Assembly (NCBI GenBank): GCA_021613335.1
Contig: JAJTWR010000386.1
Span: 345,001 to 409,000 of the forward strand
Direction of reading: 5' to 3'
From: Whitmania pigra
Taxonomy: Eukaryota; Annelida; Clitellata; Hirudinida; Haemopidae
Length of the DNA stretch: 64,000 bases
The notes under the pieces were generated by a model. It was not told the origin of the DNA, made no database searches, and saw only the letters and a list, made by a program, of their open reading frames with translations. This document shows, one piece after another, positions 11,217-45,613 of this stretch (position 1 is its first letter; each line of letters starts with the position of its first letter). Both the position numbers and the translations under genes were made by a program.

Positions 11217-11384
11217 TCATTTAAGAGCCTTCCTCGTGGTGTCGTTAACTTTTATTACTGACAGCAAAAGCAGACGAGTCATTCCAACGCGGTAAGCAAT
11301 CCGTTCGCTCCATTTTTCGACTTTCCCTTTCCTCCAACATTCCTTCCACAGTCTTGGGTTCTGATCGATGACTTCACTATCCAT
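11217..11384 (-). CDS. Possible small protein or exon, 55 aa, unknown family
   Basis: From ATG at 11384 to TGA at 11217 the minus strand encodes a 55-residue frame with normal amino-acid mix (MDSEVIDQNPRLWKEC near the start, RVGMTRLLLLSVIKV near the end) and a GC content clearly above its surroundings. It is bounded by AAT repeats on one side and AT-rich sequence on the other. It looks more like coding sequence than the background, but I recognise no family and no splice partners. It may be a terminal exon, a transposon remnant or chance. Confidence 0.3.
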   Translation of the reverse strand: MDSEVIDQNPRLWKECWRKGKVEKWSERIAYRVGMTRLLLLSVIKVNDTTRKALK

Positions 11385-11531
11385 GTAGACGGTGGTGAAA
11401 GGATAATAACAGAAATAAGTCGCGCATTGTTATTATTATTGATGTCATTTGCTACTATCGTTGTTACTGTATTTATTATATAAATTTATTATTTACCTTA
11501 TTTTTGTTGTTATTGATGATATTAATACTAT

Positions 11532-11890
11532 GTTTAAACTAAATTTATTACTGTTAATAGCAACTCAACAATTGATTAATTAATTAATTAACTTATTCAT
11601 TCTCATACAGTTAGGTGGGTGATTACTATCAACCATATCACTTTAAACATATACTCATGGCTAATATAAGACAACTTAATATCACAACTTGTAGCTTAAT
11701 TTGAGTCGCTGTTATTGTTATTGTACTAAGATGTTGTACATTAGTTGTACTGAGCTGCTTCCATGTTGTTGTGCTAAGTAAGTTATTGCACATTACATAT
11801 TGTATTGCTTTACCAAATCATCACCAATGCAAGACTGTTGACAAGAGTTCACAAAGAGATCAAGGGTCATTAGTTCGAGACCCAATCATA
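11532..11890. repeat. Interspersed repeat, copy 1 (second copy at 17029-17599)
   Basis: This ~359-base unit recurs 5.5 kb away with only scattered substitutions. Shared landmarks are GCAACTCAACAATT, ATATAAGACAACTT, AAGATGTTGTACATTAG and a terminal GTTCGAGACCCAATCATA. The string GTTCGAGAC fits a tRNA-type B box, but no A box at the right distance and no cloverleaf is visible. It has no coding capacity and the two copies bracket the HECT gene. Confidence 0.85.
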
Positions 11891-13344
11891 CCCTGGCACT
11901 CAAATAACCTCTCAAACAGACGATGAACGCCCCAAAATGGCTTTTTTACGCTACCAGTGCGAATACATCAAGTTTTTATATCTCCCAACTCTCAAATAAT
12001 AACTTTCTTAATAGCGGCAGGATATTGACCAATTTGTTTAAAAAAAATCAATGTTAGTAATATAATTATAATAAATATTATTACTATTACTAATGTCATG
12101 TTAACAATTATTAATAATAATAATGAATTCGGCAGGAAATATATTAAAAATAAATTACAAGTAAATAATTTATAAATAAATTTAAATAAAATAAATTATT
12201 TTCTCTAAAACTAATTTCCTTCAAACTTCAACACTTCTACAAAATGGAAACAACGATGGATGACGGAATGGATGAATGGACGGACGGATAAATAGATGAA
12301 AACATGAATTTATGAAGTGTGGATTAAAAGTTTACTCATGGATGAATGGATGGACGGACTAACAGAGGAAAAGATGATAAAAGGATGAATAAATAGATAA
12401 GTGGCTGAGGCAAAGTTGTTGAGCTGGAGTGATGGATGGATGGGGTGAGTGTGGTGATGCATAGAGAAATAGGATGCTCCTATTGATGACGCCTTTTTCG
12501 GATCGCATCTCATTGCAAAAATCCCTATTTCATTGATCATAACACTGATCATCGTCATAATAATCATCATCGTCGTCGTCGTCAATGACCATTTGCAGCA
12601 TTTTGACAATCGTGAAAGTAAGTATGATGTCATAGAATATGGCCTGAAAGATTGCATGACGTCACGCAAAACACGCGTCTAAGCCATCATCGTCGTCGTC
12701 GTCATCATCGTCAATCTCGTCGTCATCTTCGTCCCCGTCCAAATCTCCTAAAGATCACTCACCGTAGGGATAATTCGAAGTTAAATTGTGCCTATTCATC
12801 CATCTGTTCATTCTTTCAATAATTCATTCGTACATTGGTTCGTTCATTCATTCGTGATGATGACTCTTGCAATGGCGATATTGATTCTTCAACACAGAAC
12901 CTCTCGATTATCTATATAGAAATGCATAAAATCTCACAACTGCATCCATCAAAAGAAACAATTAATCTGTTTTGAAAAATGGCATCTATCGTGGTCATAC
13001 TTTGTCGTTTAGTAAAACACCAAAACTATAAAACAATTTTAATCAAAAGACGGTAAATTCATTAAAGTTCAAAAATCAAAGAGGCTTTAGCACCAATTTT
13101 TTTTTACAAAGTTTATTTAAAAATTTTTTTTTTAAAACAAATGTACCTACAGGCAAGTTTTTGAAGCATTTCAGGCATACTTTTATCATGGTCAAACTTT
13201 GTTGTTTCTTAAAACACCGAACAACCATTTTAGTCGTATGACGACACGATCATTAAAATTCTCATAAATGTTATTATTTCATTAAATTTATTGAAACGTT
13301 TATTCAAATGTTTGTTAAACTAATATCTTTACGAGTATAGCAAA
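11891..13344. other. Intergenic DNA with GGAT-type tetranucleotide repeats and a CRE palindrome
   Basis: 12240-12460 is an imperfect (GGAT/GAAT)n minisatellite-like stretch, which also generates the spurious frame at 12310-12669. Perfect TGACGTCA occurs at 12657-12664. CGT/CAT-rich trinucleotide runs lie at 12540-12580 and 12680-12740. 12955-13330 is AT-rich and probably holds the 3' side of the HECT gene. No gene can be supported. Confidence 0.5.
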
Positions 13345-15833
13345 TCAAACAAACCCAAATGAATTACTGCCTTCGTGGATAGCGAGTAAAACTTTTTCGC
13401 GGGTTTCACTGAGGCTGCTGTATTCTGGCAGGTGCAAGAGGTTAAAACAGGTAGCAGCAGTGGGCAAGGAAGAATCAGCATGGTCATGTTCAAGCGTTGA
13501 AATGGTTAGTGGAGGATCTAAATTACTCAAACCTCCTATGGGCAAAGAAGTCATACCGGTTACAAATTTCAAGAACAATTTCTGCATCTTAGTATCAAAA
13601 GATGACAGAGTCTCAAATAGAAATCCAACCGATTGTGAACTGTTATACTTGCAATTGCTCTGCAAATCATTTATGGTCCATCTCCGGAATTCATCGCCAC
13701 AGACTAGATTCTTTAGTTCTTCTGCCAAAAGCAAATCAACACTTTCAGGAGACAAGACCTCATCAAATCCGTCTCTGATAGCCTTAAACTGTCTTACAGG
13801 ATCAAGTTGAGCTCTGAAAGCACATAATTTCTCCAAATAGGAATCGATGTTGTATGGAGAGAGTATGATATCATGTCCGCCATCAATAAGTTCGACATCT
13901 GTGCCTGGAACTGTGAAATTTAGGCACAGGTCGTCGAATGAGCTTCCATCGTCGAAGGTCAGATTACCGATTATTTCTTGCTTCTGATGCTGAGTAAGAC
14001 CTATCTCACTTCTGATGAGTTCTATTTTTTTTTTAACTGGAAGAAGCTGCTTGAACAGAGATTCCAACATTGGGAATGTTTGGTGTAAATCAAAGTATTC
14101 CCGTTTCAAATGGGAACAATTCTTAAAGTGAGTTGTCCTGAGTCGTTGGAAAAATTCGTTGCTTAGTGGAATATCCAAAAGTTGGTTATCCAGGATGGCT
14201 TTTGCCATGACCATTCCCAACAATTTAAAATTTTGAGTTTCTTTGTTAACATTTGGAACAAGACCATCCTTAAAATTGGCTCCTCTTGCCAAAGATCGGG
14301 AACTCTTTTCTGTAACTCCTGAGATAAAATCGAATAAACCTCTTTTGTAACTCCAGGACCTTCTGCTATTTCGCCTTTGATGACAAAGTTCCAACGATCG
14401 TCGATGCAATTACCATTCTTACTGAATATATCAAAAATATCACTCAACACATTGCTTCTTCGTACTTCAAAAAATTTCTCTCTATTTATGCCATTCTTTT
14501 GATACGAAATTACATGTTTAAATATAAATACTCTCCGTTTCGCCGGAATAATAGCAGGACATATTTTAATTACACTTATGGTACATGGAAAGTTTTTCGG
14601 ATCATCATATAATACGAGACTGATGCTCGAATGACAAAACCAGCTAACATCAATTATCTCGTTCTCCTGCACAATATCAAACCACTGATGCCAGCTGCTG
14701 TTCAGAACACACAGGGATTCCAGGAGTTCTGCTGCAAGCATAGACTCACATTCTAAACGTTCTATGGTAGTTAATGAAGAGTCCCTGTGAACGGCCCTGT
14801 AACCGGAGGTTTCGCTACTACTCGAAAGAATTTCTATGGTATCGTAAACGAGACGAACCAATTTCTCGAACAGATTCTTTTCCCATTCATAATGGTTTTC
14901 TGGTTTTGTTTCAAAACTTAGAAAGACAGTTAAAAATGATTTAACAACAAATGCCTGATCGCCGATTTCAGAAGGTTTGCACAAAAGAGTGTGAAATTTG
15001 TGCAAAAGGCCGCTCATAATAAATTGTTGGACGCAGAAAGAGATACCACTGATTATTTGTGATAAGCGTTTTAAAGTTGCGACAAGACAATCTTCTTGAA
15101 ACTTATGACTACTTTTGAGCAACGCTTTCCATGTTGGAACCTTTATCTCAAATTTATCTTCGAGTTTCAATTCATAATATAATTTTCGCAAACCATCTAC
15201 GTAAGGGCACATTTTCTCTTCGCTTAGCATTATCACCATTCTCATTTTGAAAAAGATTTTAGGCTCCAAGAATTTCTTAATGGAGGCATCCAGCATCTTC
15301 TTTCCTAATGTGGTAATTAGTGCCATGCAAAAATGATTTGCAGAATTACAACATGGATGTAAGTTTGTAACAAACGTTAATAAATCATTTAATATGACGT
15401 CATCATTTAAGGTGTCGTCCCTGGCATAATAAACGGTTTTCAGTAAGACCTCATTGAATACCCTATCGAGATACCGCCACCGATTAGTATTAGCCTCAAG
15501 AGTGATGGGTCTTATAACTTGTGTTATTAAGCTAGCTATTTGATTCGGATCACTATGTATTAAACAACCCAGCGCTGTTGAATTTCACTGTTGAAATTCC
15601 ATGAAATCTGGAACAGGCGGAATAATTGCATTAAGAATTCTTAAGTATTCTAAATAAGATAAAAATTTGATTGAGTTCTCATTCTCAGCTAAACGTTTAC
15701 CAAGTGCATCACCAAATCCAATTTCAAGCCATTTCTCCAATGAGTCGTTTCCAAATGTCTTTATCAAAGATCGCAAAGGATTCTTTGATTTAATGGCTCG
15801 TTTAAGTGCTCTTTCACTTTTTTTTAAATCCAT
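13345..15833 (-). pseudogene. TRIP12/UFD4-like HECT-type E3 ubiquitin ligase, intronless, disrupted
   Basis: Read from 15833 to 13345 this is one uninterrupted region of about 830 codons with two lesions: an in-frame TGA at 15585-15587 and a one-base frameshift near 14270 in an AATTTTAAGG run. The C-terminal ~390 residues are a HECT domain: EIAEGPGVTKEVYSILSQEL, then LLGMVMAKAILDNQLLDIPL, FLKFVTGMTSLPIGGLSNL, and the catalytic-cysteine block LPTAATCFNLLHLPEYSS near the end. The C-terminus (REKVLLAIHEGSNSFGFV) is that of the TRIP12/UFD4 class. HECT enzymes take ubiquitin from E2 onto this Cys and pass it to substrates. Upstream ~400 residues show no known domain. Absence of introns suggests a retrocopy or a captured gene. 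The residues remain well conserved, so recent loss, or sequence errors in a functional gene, are both possible. Related copies lie at 17793-18480 and 61925-62440. Confidence 0.8.
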
Positions 15834-16046
15834 CCCTTAAGCTAATTTCTAATTGATAGAAATGTCTCGTAAACTCGTTGTTCGCAGCCTATCTTAATAT
15901 ACTAATAATATACTGATAATATATTGAGAAATTAATTAATGAAAGATACTTAATATTTAACCGTCAGAATTTAATTGCATTAAGCAATTAATATTTTAAA
16001 ATAATATTTTTATTTTAAGTAATATTTAAATTTTACGTTTTAATTA

Positions 16047-16350
<304 letters not shown>

Positions 16351-16379
16351 CATCAAAAAAAAAGTCAAAAGTCTGAAAT

Positions 16380-17028
16380 AATGTTTATCGGCACACATCT
16401 TCAACAGAAAAACCTATCCCCCCAATCTTCAAGAAATATCGCTGGCACCCTTCTTCCTTCTTCTTCTACCCTAAAACTTCTCGGCGTTACTTTTGATTCT
16501 CATCTCAGCTTTAAACAACATCTAATTTTTAACTTATTTATTTATTAACTTTGTCCATTTATGCAATCATCCCTTGGTCTGAAACACAGAGGAGCAAACC
16601 AGTTCATATAGCGCTTAATTTTAATACTTTGGTTTCACTAAAAGGTCAGAATTAAAATCTGGTTGCATTGTTGATTGATTGGCTGAATGATTGGCTGATT
16701 GGTTTATTGATTGAATTACATTTCTTGTGTTGGCAATCCGTCAATCTCCTTGGAAAGACTTTTGTCCAACGATATGTCAGTCTTTTGGGGTAATTTTTTT
16801 ATTTCATTTCAAATTTGATTAAATGTGAATAAAATGATATTGTATTGAATAAAAAGGCCATGGATACGACAGATGCAAGTGCTTCCTCCTCCGTTCGGTG
16901 TTACATGTTCTTCGGTCCTGTTTGAGCATTGCTTGGAGATTGCTCTTCGATATGTTTAATGATCTTTGGACTTTCCCTTTGTCATCACCATCATCATCAT
17001 CATCATCGTCGTCGTCGTCGTCGCCATT
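16380..17028. other. Intergenic, no gene seen
   Basis: Contains a short repetitive patch of GATTGATTGG-type units (16670-16710) and a short CAT/CGT run at 16985-17022. No supportable frame. Confidence 0.4.
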
Positions 17029-17599
17029 GTTTAAATTAAATTTATTACTATTAATAGCAACTCAACAATTAATTAATTAACTTATTCATTTTCATGCAGT
17101 TAGGTGAGAGATTACTTGCAACCATATCACTTTAAACAGATACTCAGAGCTAATATAAGACAACTTCAAATCACAACTATGGATGCTCATAACAGTTGAA
17201 AATGCTTTTCAAGGCACAATTTTTAAGGGTAACCCGTCATAACAGCCCGGCCCATGGACTCCTAAATATGTATACATGTAGGAGTCCATGTCTTGGGCTA
17301 TTTTGACGCCGGGCTGTTTTGACGGGGCTATTTTGACGCCGGGCTGTTTTGACGGGGTGCCATTTTTAAGTATTTCTGACTGGTTTACTAAGTGATTTTG
17401 TAGCTTAATTTGAGTCGTTGTTATTGTTGTTGTACTAAGATGTTGTACATTAGCTGTACTGAGCTGCTTCCATGTTGTTGTGCTAAGTAAGTTATTGCAC
17501 ATTACATATTGTAACGCTTTACCAAATCATCACCAATGCAAGACTGTTGACAAGAGTTCACAAAGAGATCAAGGGTCATTAGTTCGAGACCCAATCATA
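17029..17599. repeat. Interspersed repeat, copy 2, split by a 219-bp insertion
   Basis: Same unit as 11532-11890, interrupted after 17178 by foreign sequence up to about 17397; the match resumes with GTAGCTTAATTTGAGTCG. Beyond 17599 the similarity to copy 1 ends at the same base, so the repeat has defined boundaries. Confidence 0.85.
17179..17397. mobile_element. Hairpin-rich insertion in the interspersed repeat
   Basis: A ~219-base insertion relative to the copy at 11532. It contains a perfect 12-base inverted repeat, CATGGACTCCTA (17253-17264) and TAGGAGTCCATG (17279-17290), nested within AACAGCCCGG / CCGGGCTGTT arms. Two head-to-tail 30-base units (GGGCTATTTTGACGCCGGGC and following) end at 17354. 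No terminal repeats or coding capacity identify its class; a small non-autonomous element is the best guess. Confidence 0.5.
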
Positions 17600-17792
17600 A
17601 TAAATTAGTGTTATTATTTTAAGATTTATTTTGGATGAGGTTGGAAGTTGTAGTTGTAGAATTGATAACAAATTCCTTTAAAGTTTGTGTTCAAAAGAAA
17701 TGCAAAAATGCCAATAATAAATTTATGATTGAATCAATAAATTCCATGAATTAATGAATATCATGAATTATTAAATGTCACAAATTATTAAA

Positions 17793-18480
17793 TATCCTTA
17801 ACCTTTATCTCATATTTTTCCTCGAGTTTCAATTCATAATATAATTTTCTCAGACCATCTACGTGAGGACATATTTTCTCTTCGCTTAGAATTACCACCA
17901 TTCTCATTTTGAGAAAGATTTCAGACTCCAAGAATTTCTGAATTCAGGCATCCGGCATCTTCCTGACTGATATGGTAATTAATGCCATGGCACTGTGACT
18001 TAATTCATCGCAGCATGGCGATAAGTCATTTTCTGAAATAAGTAACAGTTGTACTGATACATCCTCATCATTTAAATCGTTTTCACTAGCATAATAAAGG
18101 GTTTTGAGTAAAACCTTGGAGTACTTCTTCGTACAAATAATTACATTTCACAATGACATGTCTTATAATTTGTGTTATTAAGCTAGCTATTTGATTCAGA
18201 TCACTATTTATTAAACAACCCTTAAGCGCTGTTGTATCGCACTCGTGGTCCATGAAATTTAGAACAGGCGGAATAATTGAATTAACAATACTTAAGTATT
18301 TTAGAGCTAATGAAAAAAAAATTCTGTCTTTTTTGCTTGCTCAGCTAAACATTTGCCAAGTGCATCACCAAATCAATTTTTCAGCCATTTCTCCAATGAG
18401 TCGTTTCCAAACGTCTTTATCAAAGATCGCAAAGGATTCTTTGCTTTAATGGCTCTTTTAAGTGCTCTTTCACAGTACAT
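17793..18480 (-). pseudogene. Decayed partial duplicate of the HECT-ligase gene (5' part)
   Basis: This stretch aligns with 15140-15840 of the HECT gene, from the block read as LKLEDKFEIK back to the MDLKKSERALK start region. Several small indels and stops break the frame. The similarity continues into the 5' flank up to an ATC/CGT microsatellite (18730-18760), as for the main copy. At the position where the main copy has a TGA (15585), this copy reads through with a TGC codon. It lacks the entire HECT catalytic domain, so it cannot be a ligase. Confidence 0.85.
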
Positions 18481-18886
18481 CCCTAAGTAATAATATTTTG
18501 AAATGCTTGTTAGTAAACTTATAATTTAAATTAATGTTGTGCTTCAGTTGAACTGGGAGTTGATCAAGTTATGCATTGTTATTACCGAAACTCGTTGTTC
18601 CTTGCCTACCATAATGATATTATATTTAATATTTAATATGTAATATATAATTATCAGAATTTAATTGAACTAGGTAATAAATATTTTAAATCAATTTCTT
18701 ATTTTAAGTAATTTTTAAGCTCTGCGTTTTAATCATCATCATCATCGACGTCGTCGTCATCACGTTTTCGCTGCTAATATCTTCACCTGCTCCTCATAAA
18801 ACGTCCGTCATGACATCTTTAAAAATTGTTTCAGCTCGGAACTCTCCTCTACCACCAAAGACCCCAGGTAACCAGCCCCCCCTATC

Positions 18887-41240
<22,354 letters not shown>

Positions 41241-41959
41241 TCTGCCCGTCGAATGACTTATACGGATGACCAAAAACTGTTTCAAGTTCACGTCACGTTT
41301 CTTGTCCTCATTACTGCACAGTATCATCCTATCGCGTGCAATTGATCTTCAATTGTAACAAAACTTCCCTCGTTTAACATTACATTTTGTTAATATTATT
41401 ATTATTACATTACATATCGAGGTAACAACGTAATATTTTAGTGCTTGTCAAACGATAACTTAATTGGGAGGCTCAGCCAGAATGGCCACAAAATTGTCAA
41501 TTCTCAAACCATGAATCTCTAAAACGAGATTCAAAATGCACTCCTTTGCATTTTAATTGACAATGATGCAAAAAAAAGTCCATTTTAAATAAAATCTTGA
41601 CTTTTACCCTAAGGCATTGAACAGTCTGACACTTTAGATTTTTCAGCACCAACTTATCAAACAAGACATTTTTTCGACTCTGACAGATCCTAAATCTCTT
41701 GAGTCGCCTTCTTGGATCAGAGCCAGCTAAGCATGAAAAGCCGAGCATAAATCAAACCGCGACCGAAAAATTACAACACAAACTGTGCATTATAATTACT
41801 ATTATTAAAGCCATGTGTAAAGAAACACCACTTGAACATTGTTCTTCTTGTGAAAGCCATCAGTTCCAGGTTGCAACAAAAGTCTTTAACTCGAAAAACA
41901 CAACTGCCCACAACTGAACACAATGTAATGGAAATCGCAGACTGCTTTGAATGTCCAAA
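41241..41959. other. Convergent 3' UTR region between Shaw and NUDC
   Basis: Shaw ends at 41240 on the plus strand and NUDC ends at 41960 on the minus strand, so this is shared 3' flank. Small frames here have no support. A nearly perfect 5' to 3' pair GTAATATTTT/ATTATTATTACATTACAT marks an AT-rich strip at 41385-41440. Confidence 0.5.
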
Positions 41960-44572
41960 TTACGAGAACTTGGCCTTTGAGAAGTCCATCTCTGGATGCT
42001 TGGCCATGAAGCTGGTGGCACGAGGAAAATCATTAATCAATTGATGGTTCAATTTTAGGCAAAAAAATCTTCTAAAATATGCTATCTTGACTAATTAATT
42101 AAGTCAGCAACATTCAGCAATTAATCCCCCATTCGTTAGAGAATTAACTCATCATGACAAACACTGTGCATCAGGTCGATAATTCGGCAGACTTCATTAG
42201 AATCCACAATGCCAGCCAGAAATACAACATTTGCGAACTGACTCTTTGAGAATGTCCTGCTTCTTCTGATCGTCCGAGGTCGGAAGCCCGAGCTCCTTCT
42301 GCCTCTGGTCGTACATCATCTTCTCCACTGTGCCTCTCGTATCCTCGTCGAGGTCAGACAGCTGCGTCCAATGAGATGTTAATAGGAATCAATTAGTTCG
42401 ACTGTAAACATGTTGAGTTGTCAGTCAGCATTGATCATTAATTGGTGGTAATAATCAATCTGATCAACAATTTCCAAATTCAATTCGGCGCTGAATTATG
42501 AAAAGCAATGGTTTTTATATAGCGCCTTAAACATGGAATCGCAGAAACCCAAGCTCATTGCTGTCCTTAAGATTAAAAAATCAAGGAGCACAAGCACTGA
42601 TAAAAAGCGGCCAGTAACCTTGGAATTTTCTGGAACGATTTTCCTCGTGTTAATCTCCGGATCTGTTGTCACCAGTTTGCCCCACCATTCCATCCTGTTC
42701 ACCTGGAATAATAATAATAATAATAATAATTTAAAATGCAGATATTACACAGTATGATTAAACAGCAATTTTAAAAGTTTGTCTGACAAGAAGAGCATAA
42801 CTATTTTTTTGAAAACCAACAACAGGATTTACAAACATCAAATTTGGTAACTACTAACATTGCAAACAATGAACTTTAAAAACATAGATAACTAATGTAA
42901 CAATAATAAAATCATGCGGAACACTGCAAAACTCTGCATCCAACACACACACACACACAAACGAAAAACACCATCGCACGTAGAGCCTAAACGTTCCGAC
43001 CTTCTCAATGTTCAAGAGGACGACGTTCCCGTCGATGCACCATGTCGACTCCTCGACCTTTATTTCTTTTTCGACTTCTCCGTCGATTATCGGAGTTTGA
43101 TTTTTCAATCCCACCTTGAGATGCTGCAAATGGACAACGAAAATTGAAGACCGACGAGGCTCATTAAAAGCTACATTTGTTTGACGACCACGCATTGGAC
43201 GTTGTCGCAAATTGTTTTTAAACTGCTGATCAATGGAATAAATTGAAGGAAAAACAGTTATTAAAATAAAAAAGATTAAAATAAAATAAAAGTAATATAA
43301 CCTTCTTCTTAACTACAACATCTAATTGATTTCCTTTGACTTTGATGTTGAGTGGAATTTTGACCTGGGAAATGATATATTTAAACACTTTTAAAGTTAA
43401 TCGCATTCCATGAAAAGACCATGAAATTATCTACTATTTCTAATTAGCATCTTGCCAGACCACTTGAAATATAAATATAAACTATAAATTCAAGCCATGA
43501 CAGAGCACATAAACTGAAGGACATTCTATGGATGCCAACCTCAATTTCAGATAGGGTCTGTGTCCACGAGTACTTTTCAAAATCGGCACCATTACCAGCG
43601 TTCGGCTTGAGTTTGCCTTTGTCTTTCTCATCTTCCTCCTCTTCCTGAGAAATTCATTGAAATCAGAACACATTCATTAATGCTTAATCATACATAATTC
43701 ATGAAAATATTATAATGACTTCAATCTCATTGATATGATTTTAAGTTATTTGTAGATGTAGCATTTTAAAACATTTTAAAGACCTCTTCATCTTTCTTGT
43801 CTTCTTTGGAGTTTGAAGTTTCAGCTGCAACTGGTTCAACCTTTGAATCCTTCTGCTTTTTCTACAAATCAGGCATCAATGGCCAAGAATTATTGTCAAT
43901 AACTAAAGTTAATGAGCATTTTTAAAAAAAAGCATGATGTAACAAATGATCTGACAGAAGAAGAATGATCTAACAAGTCTAAAACAAAAATTCAACTAAT
44001 TTAGAAATTTAAATAATTTTGTATTTGAACATTTGAAATTTAGTACCTGCTCATCAATTTCCTTCTGCAATAACTCAGCCTCTTCATCTGTTATTTCTTT
44101 TATCTTTGGCTCTCCTGAACCCTGCTCCTCTGCAGCTTTCTTTGCTGCAAGTTTTTCTTTTCTCTGTTTCTCTTCTTCTTCTTTTTCTTTCTTTTCTTTG
44201 GCAGCCCTCTCCAGGGCTTGTTTTTCAAACATTTTGAACTTTTCTAACAGTAACTGAAATTATTGACTTAACTGACCGCTCAAAAAAAACCACTAAATTC
44301 AATTAAATTCAATCTAACCTTTTCAGCACTTCCTTTGCCCCCGCCAAAGTAAAAATCCGTTTTCCTTCCCAGAAAGCTGAAGAAATGTTCCAGCAGCTGG
44401 AACAACAAATACGATATCAAAATGAATTATTTGTCAACACGTAAACTCAAAACTCATTTATTTTGAAAGCACCGGTTACAAAAAACATTAAATACTGAAC
44501 CTCCTGAATGCCACCTTCGCACTGGCTTGCCAAATTTAGGAACATGCCATCAAATCTATCATAACTTGTCAT
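41960..44572 (-). CDS. NUDC: Nuclear migration protein NudC (dynein / Hsp90 co-chaperone)
   Basis: Ten exons in transcript order: 44572-44501, 44396-44319, 44253-44047, 43861-43784, 43644-43540, 43364-43302, 43123-43001, 42702-42619, 42361-42243 and 42011-41960. All phases match, giving 326 aa against 331 in human. The N-terminal NudC_N region includes [20 protein letters not shown] and [17 protein letters not shown] Lys/Glu coiled coil follows ([20 protein letters not shown]), then [20 protein letters not shown] leading into the CS (p23-like) domain with LKVGLKNQ and [11 protein letters not shown]. The signature WWGKLV and the C-terminal [16 protein letters not shown] are intact. The last intron splits a codon; without it the reading frame would end 16 residues later in unrelated sequence. 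NudC stabilises dynein regulators such as LIS1 with Hsp90 and acts in mitosis and nuclear movement. Confidence 0.97.
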
Positions 44573-44803
44573 CTTGAGAGTTTAATGCTGAGACTTAAGA
44601 AAATCAAACACGGGGAACACCACGACTCTTAGGGGAACGACCAAAGAACTGATTATCGATGCTATAACAACCGACCGAAAACGGACTTTCGAGAACTGTA
44701 TTCGAATTTTTGAACCCTTTAAAATTTTAAAATCAATTAATAATTTGCTTATAAAATGTTTAAAACATGTAATAAACATTTAATAGCATTTTTACTGCGA
44801 ATT

Positions 44804-45141
44804 TTATTTTAACTCCAATCGGACAAAGCATGTCACAATGTCATCCGTTTCATAAATGACACACAATAGGAAGTGGATAATAAAACAAAGCAGAAAAAAG
44901 AAAATTCCAATGGCTCCGACGAATATGTAGTAGCAAGTGTAGTAAGCGAAAACGCTTTTGAATTTCACATATCGTCTCTTTACAACATGTCCTTTTATCT
45001 CTCTGGTTGGCAAATGGTTCTCCACTCCCGCAGCTTCTTCCTGCGAAAGCTTGAGATTGCGTGACCTAAAGTAAAATGTAAATAGTATGTAAGAATTTAC
45101 TTTATTTGATGTGCAATTGTAACTCACCTAGCGTTAGACAT
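44804..45141 (-). CDS. Small one-pass membrane protein, unknown family
   Basis: Two exons: 45141-45128 (MSNA plus a split Arg codon, donor GTGAGT) and 45065-44804, giving 91 aa. The first ~45 residues are charged, with RNLKLSQEEAAGVENHLPTR and a basic KRRYVKFK stretch. One long hydrophobic segment follows (about 50-75, YIFVGAIGIFFFLLCFIIHF). The C-terminus is short and acidic to mixed. The basic patch before the segment suggests a cytosolic N-terminus. It lies ~230 bases upstream of NUDC on the same strand, so its 3' UTR must overlap or closely precede the NUDC promoter. I do not recognise the family. The clean splice site, good start and normal composition make it a likely real gene. Confidence 0.65.
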
Positions 45142-45613
45142 TGGGTCGGAGAACTTGGAAACGAATTGTTTACGACTTCTTATGCGGTACTAGGGACTAA
45201 TTTCAGGTGGAAGCAAAAGATTTGTTTCGTCGAATCAATGATGACTATGTGCATTCATAGTGTAAAAATAGTTTTGAGTTACGTCGAAGACTTTTAATTT
45301 TTCGACGTGACACGTCCGATATACTTATGAATTATCATAATGAGTTTTATTCATTGTGGTAGACCAAAGTTTCAACATTCCAAATTTACAAATCGTGACT
45401 GCTTTCAAACACAACTTGTACGATTTTATCTGCTTAGTGATTTGATTCATATAGTTCAGAAACTGTCTTAACCTTCACGCAAAATGTAGTCTGCTAAACA
45501 TCTGTCAACCCATTCGGAAACACTGCCGATTATAAAACCAGGAAAGCAAAGCTTGGTGTCATCAGTCATCTGACTGTTTAATAAGCAAAAACGATTTGAG
45601 GCAATACTTTTAT

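Noticed and set aside
11860..11890. Possible tRNA gene (GTTCGAGAC B-box-like string)
   Set aside because: No A box at proper spacing, no cloverleaf pairing and no acceptor stem found.
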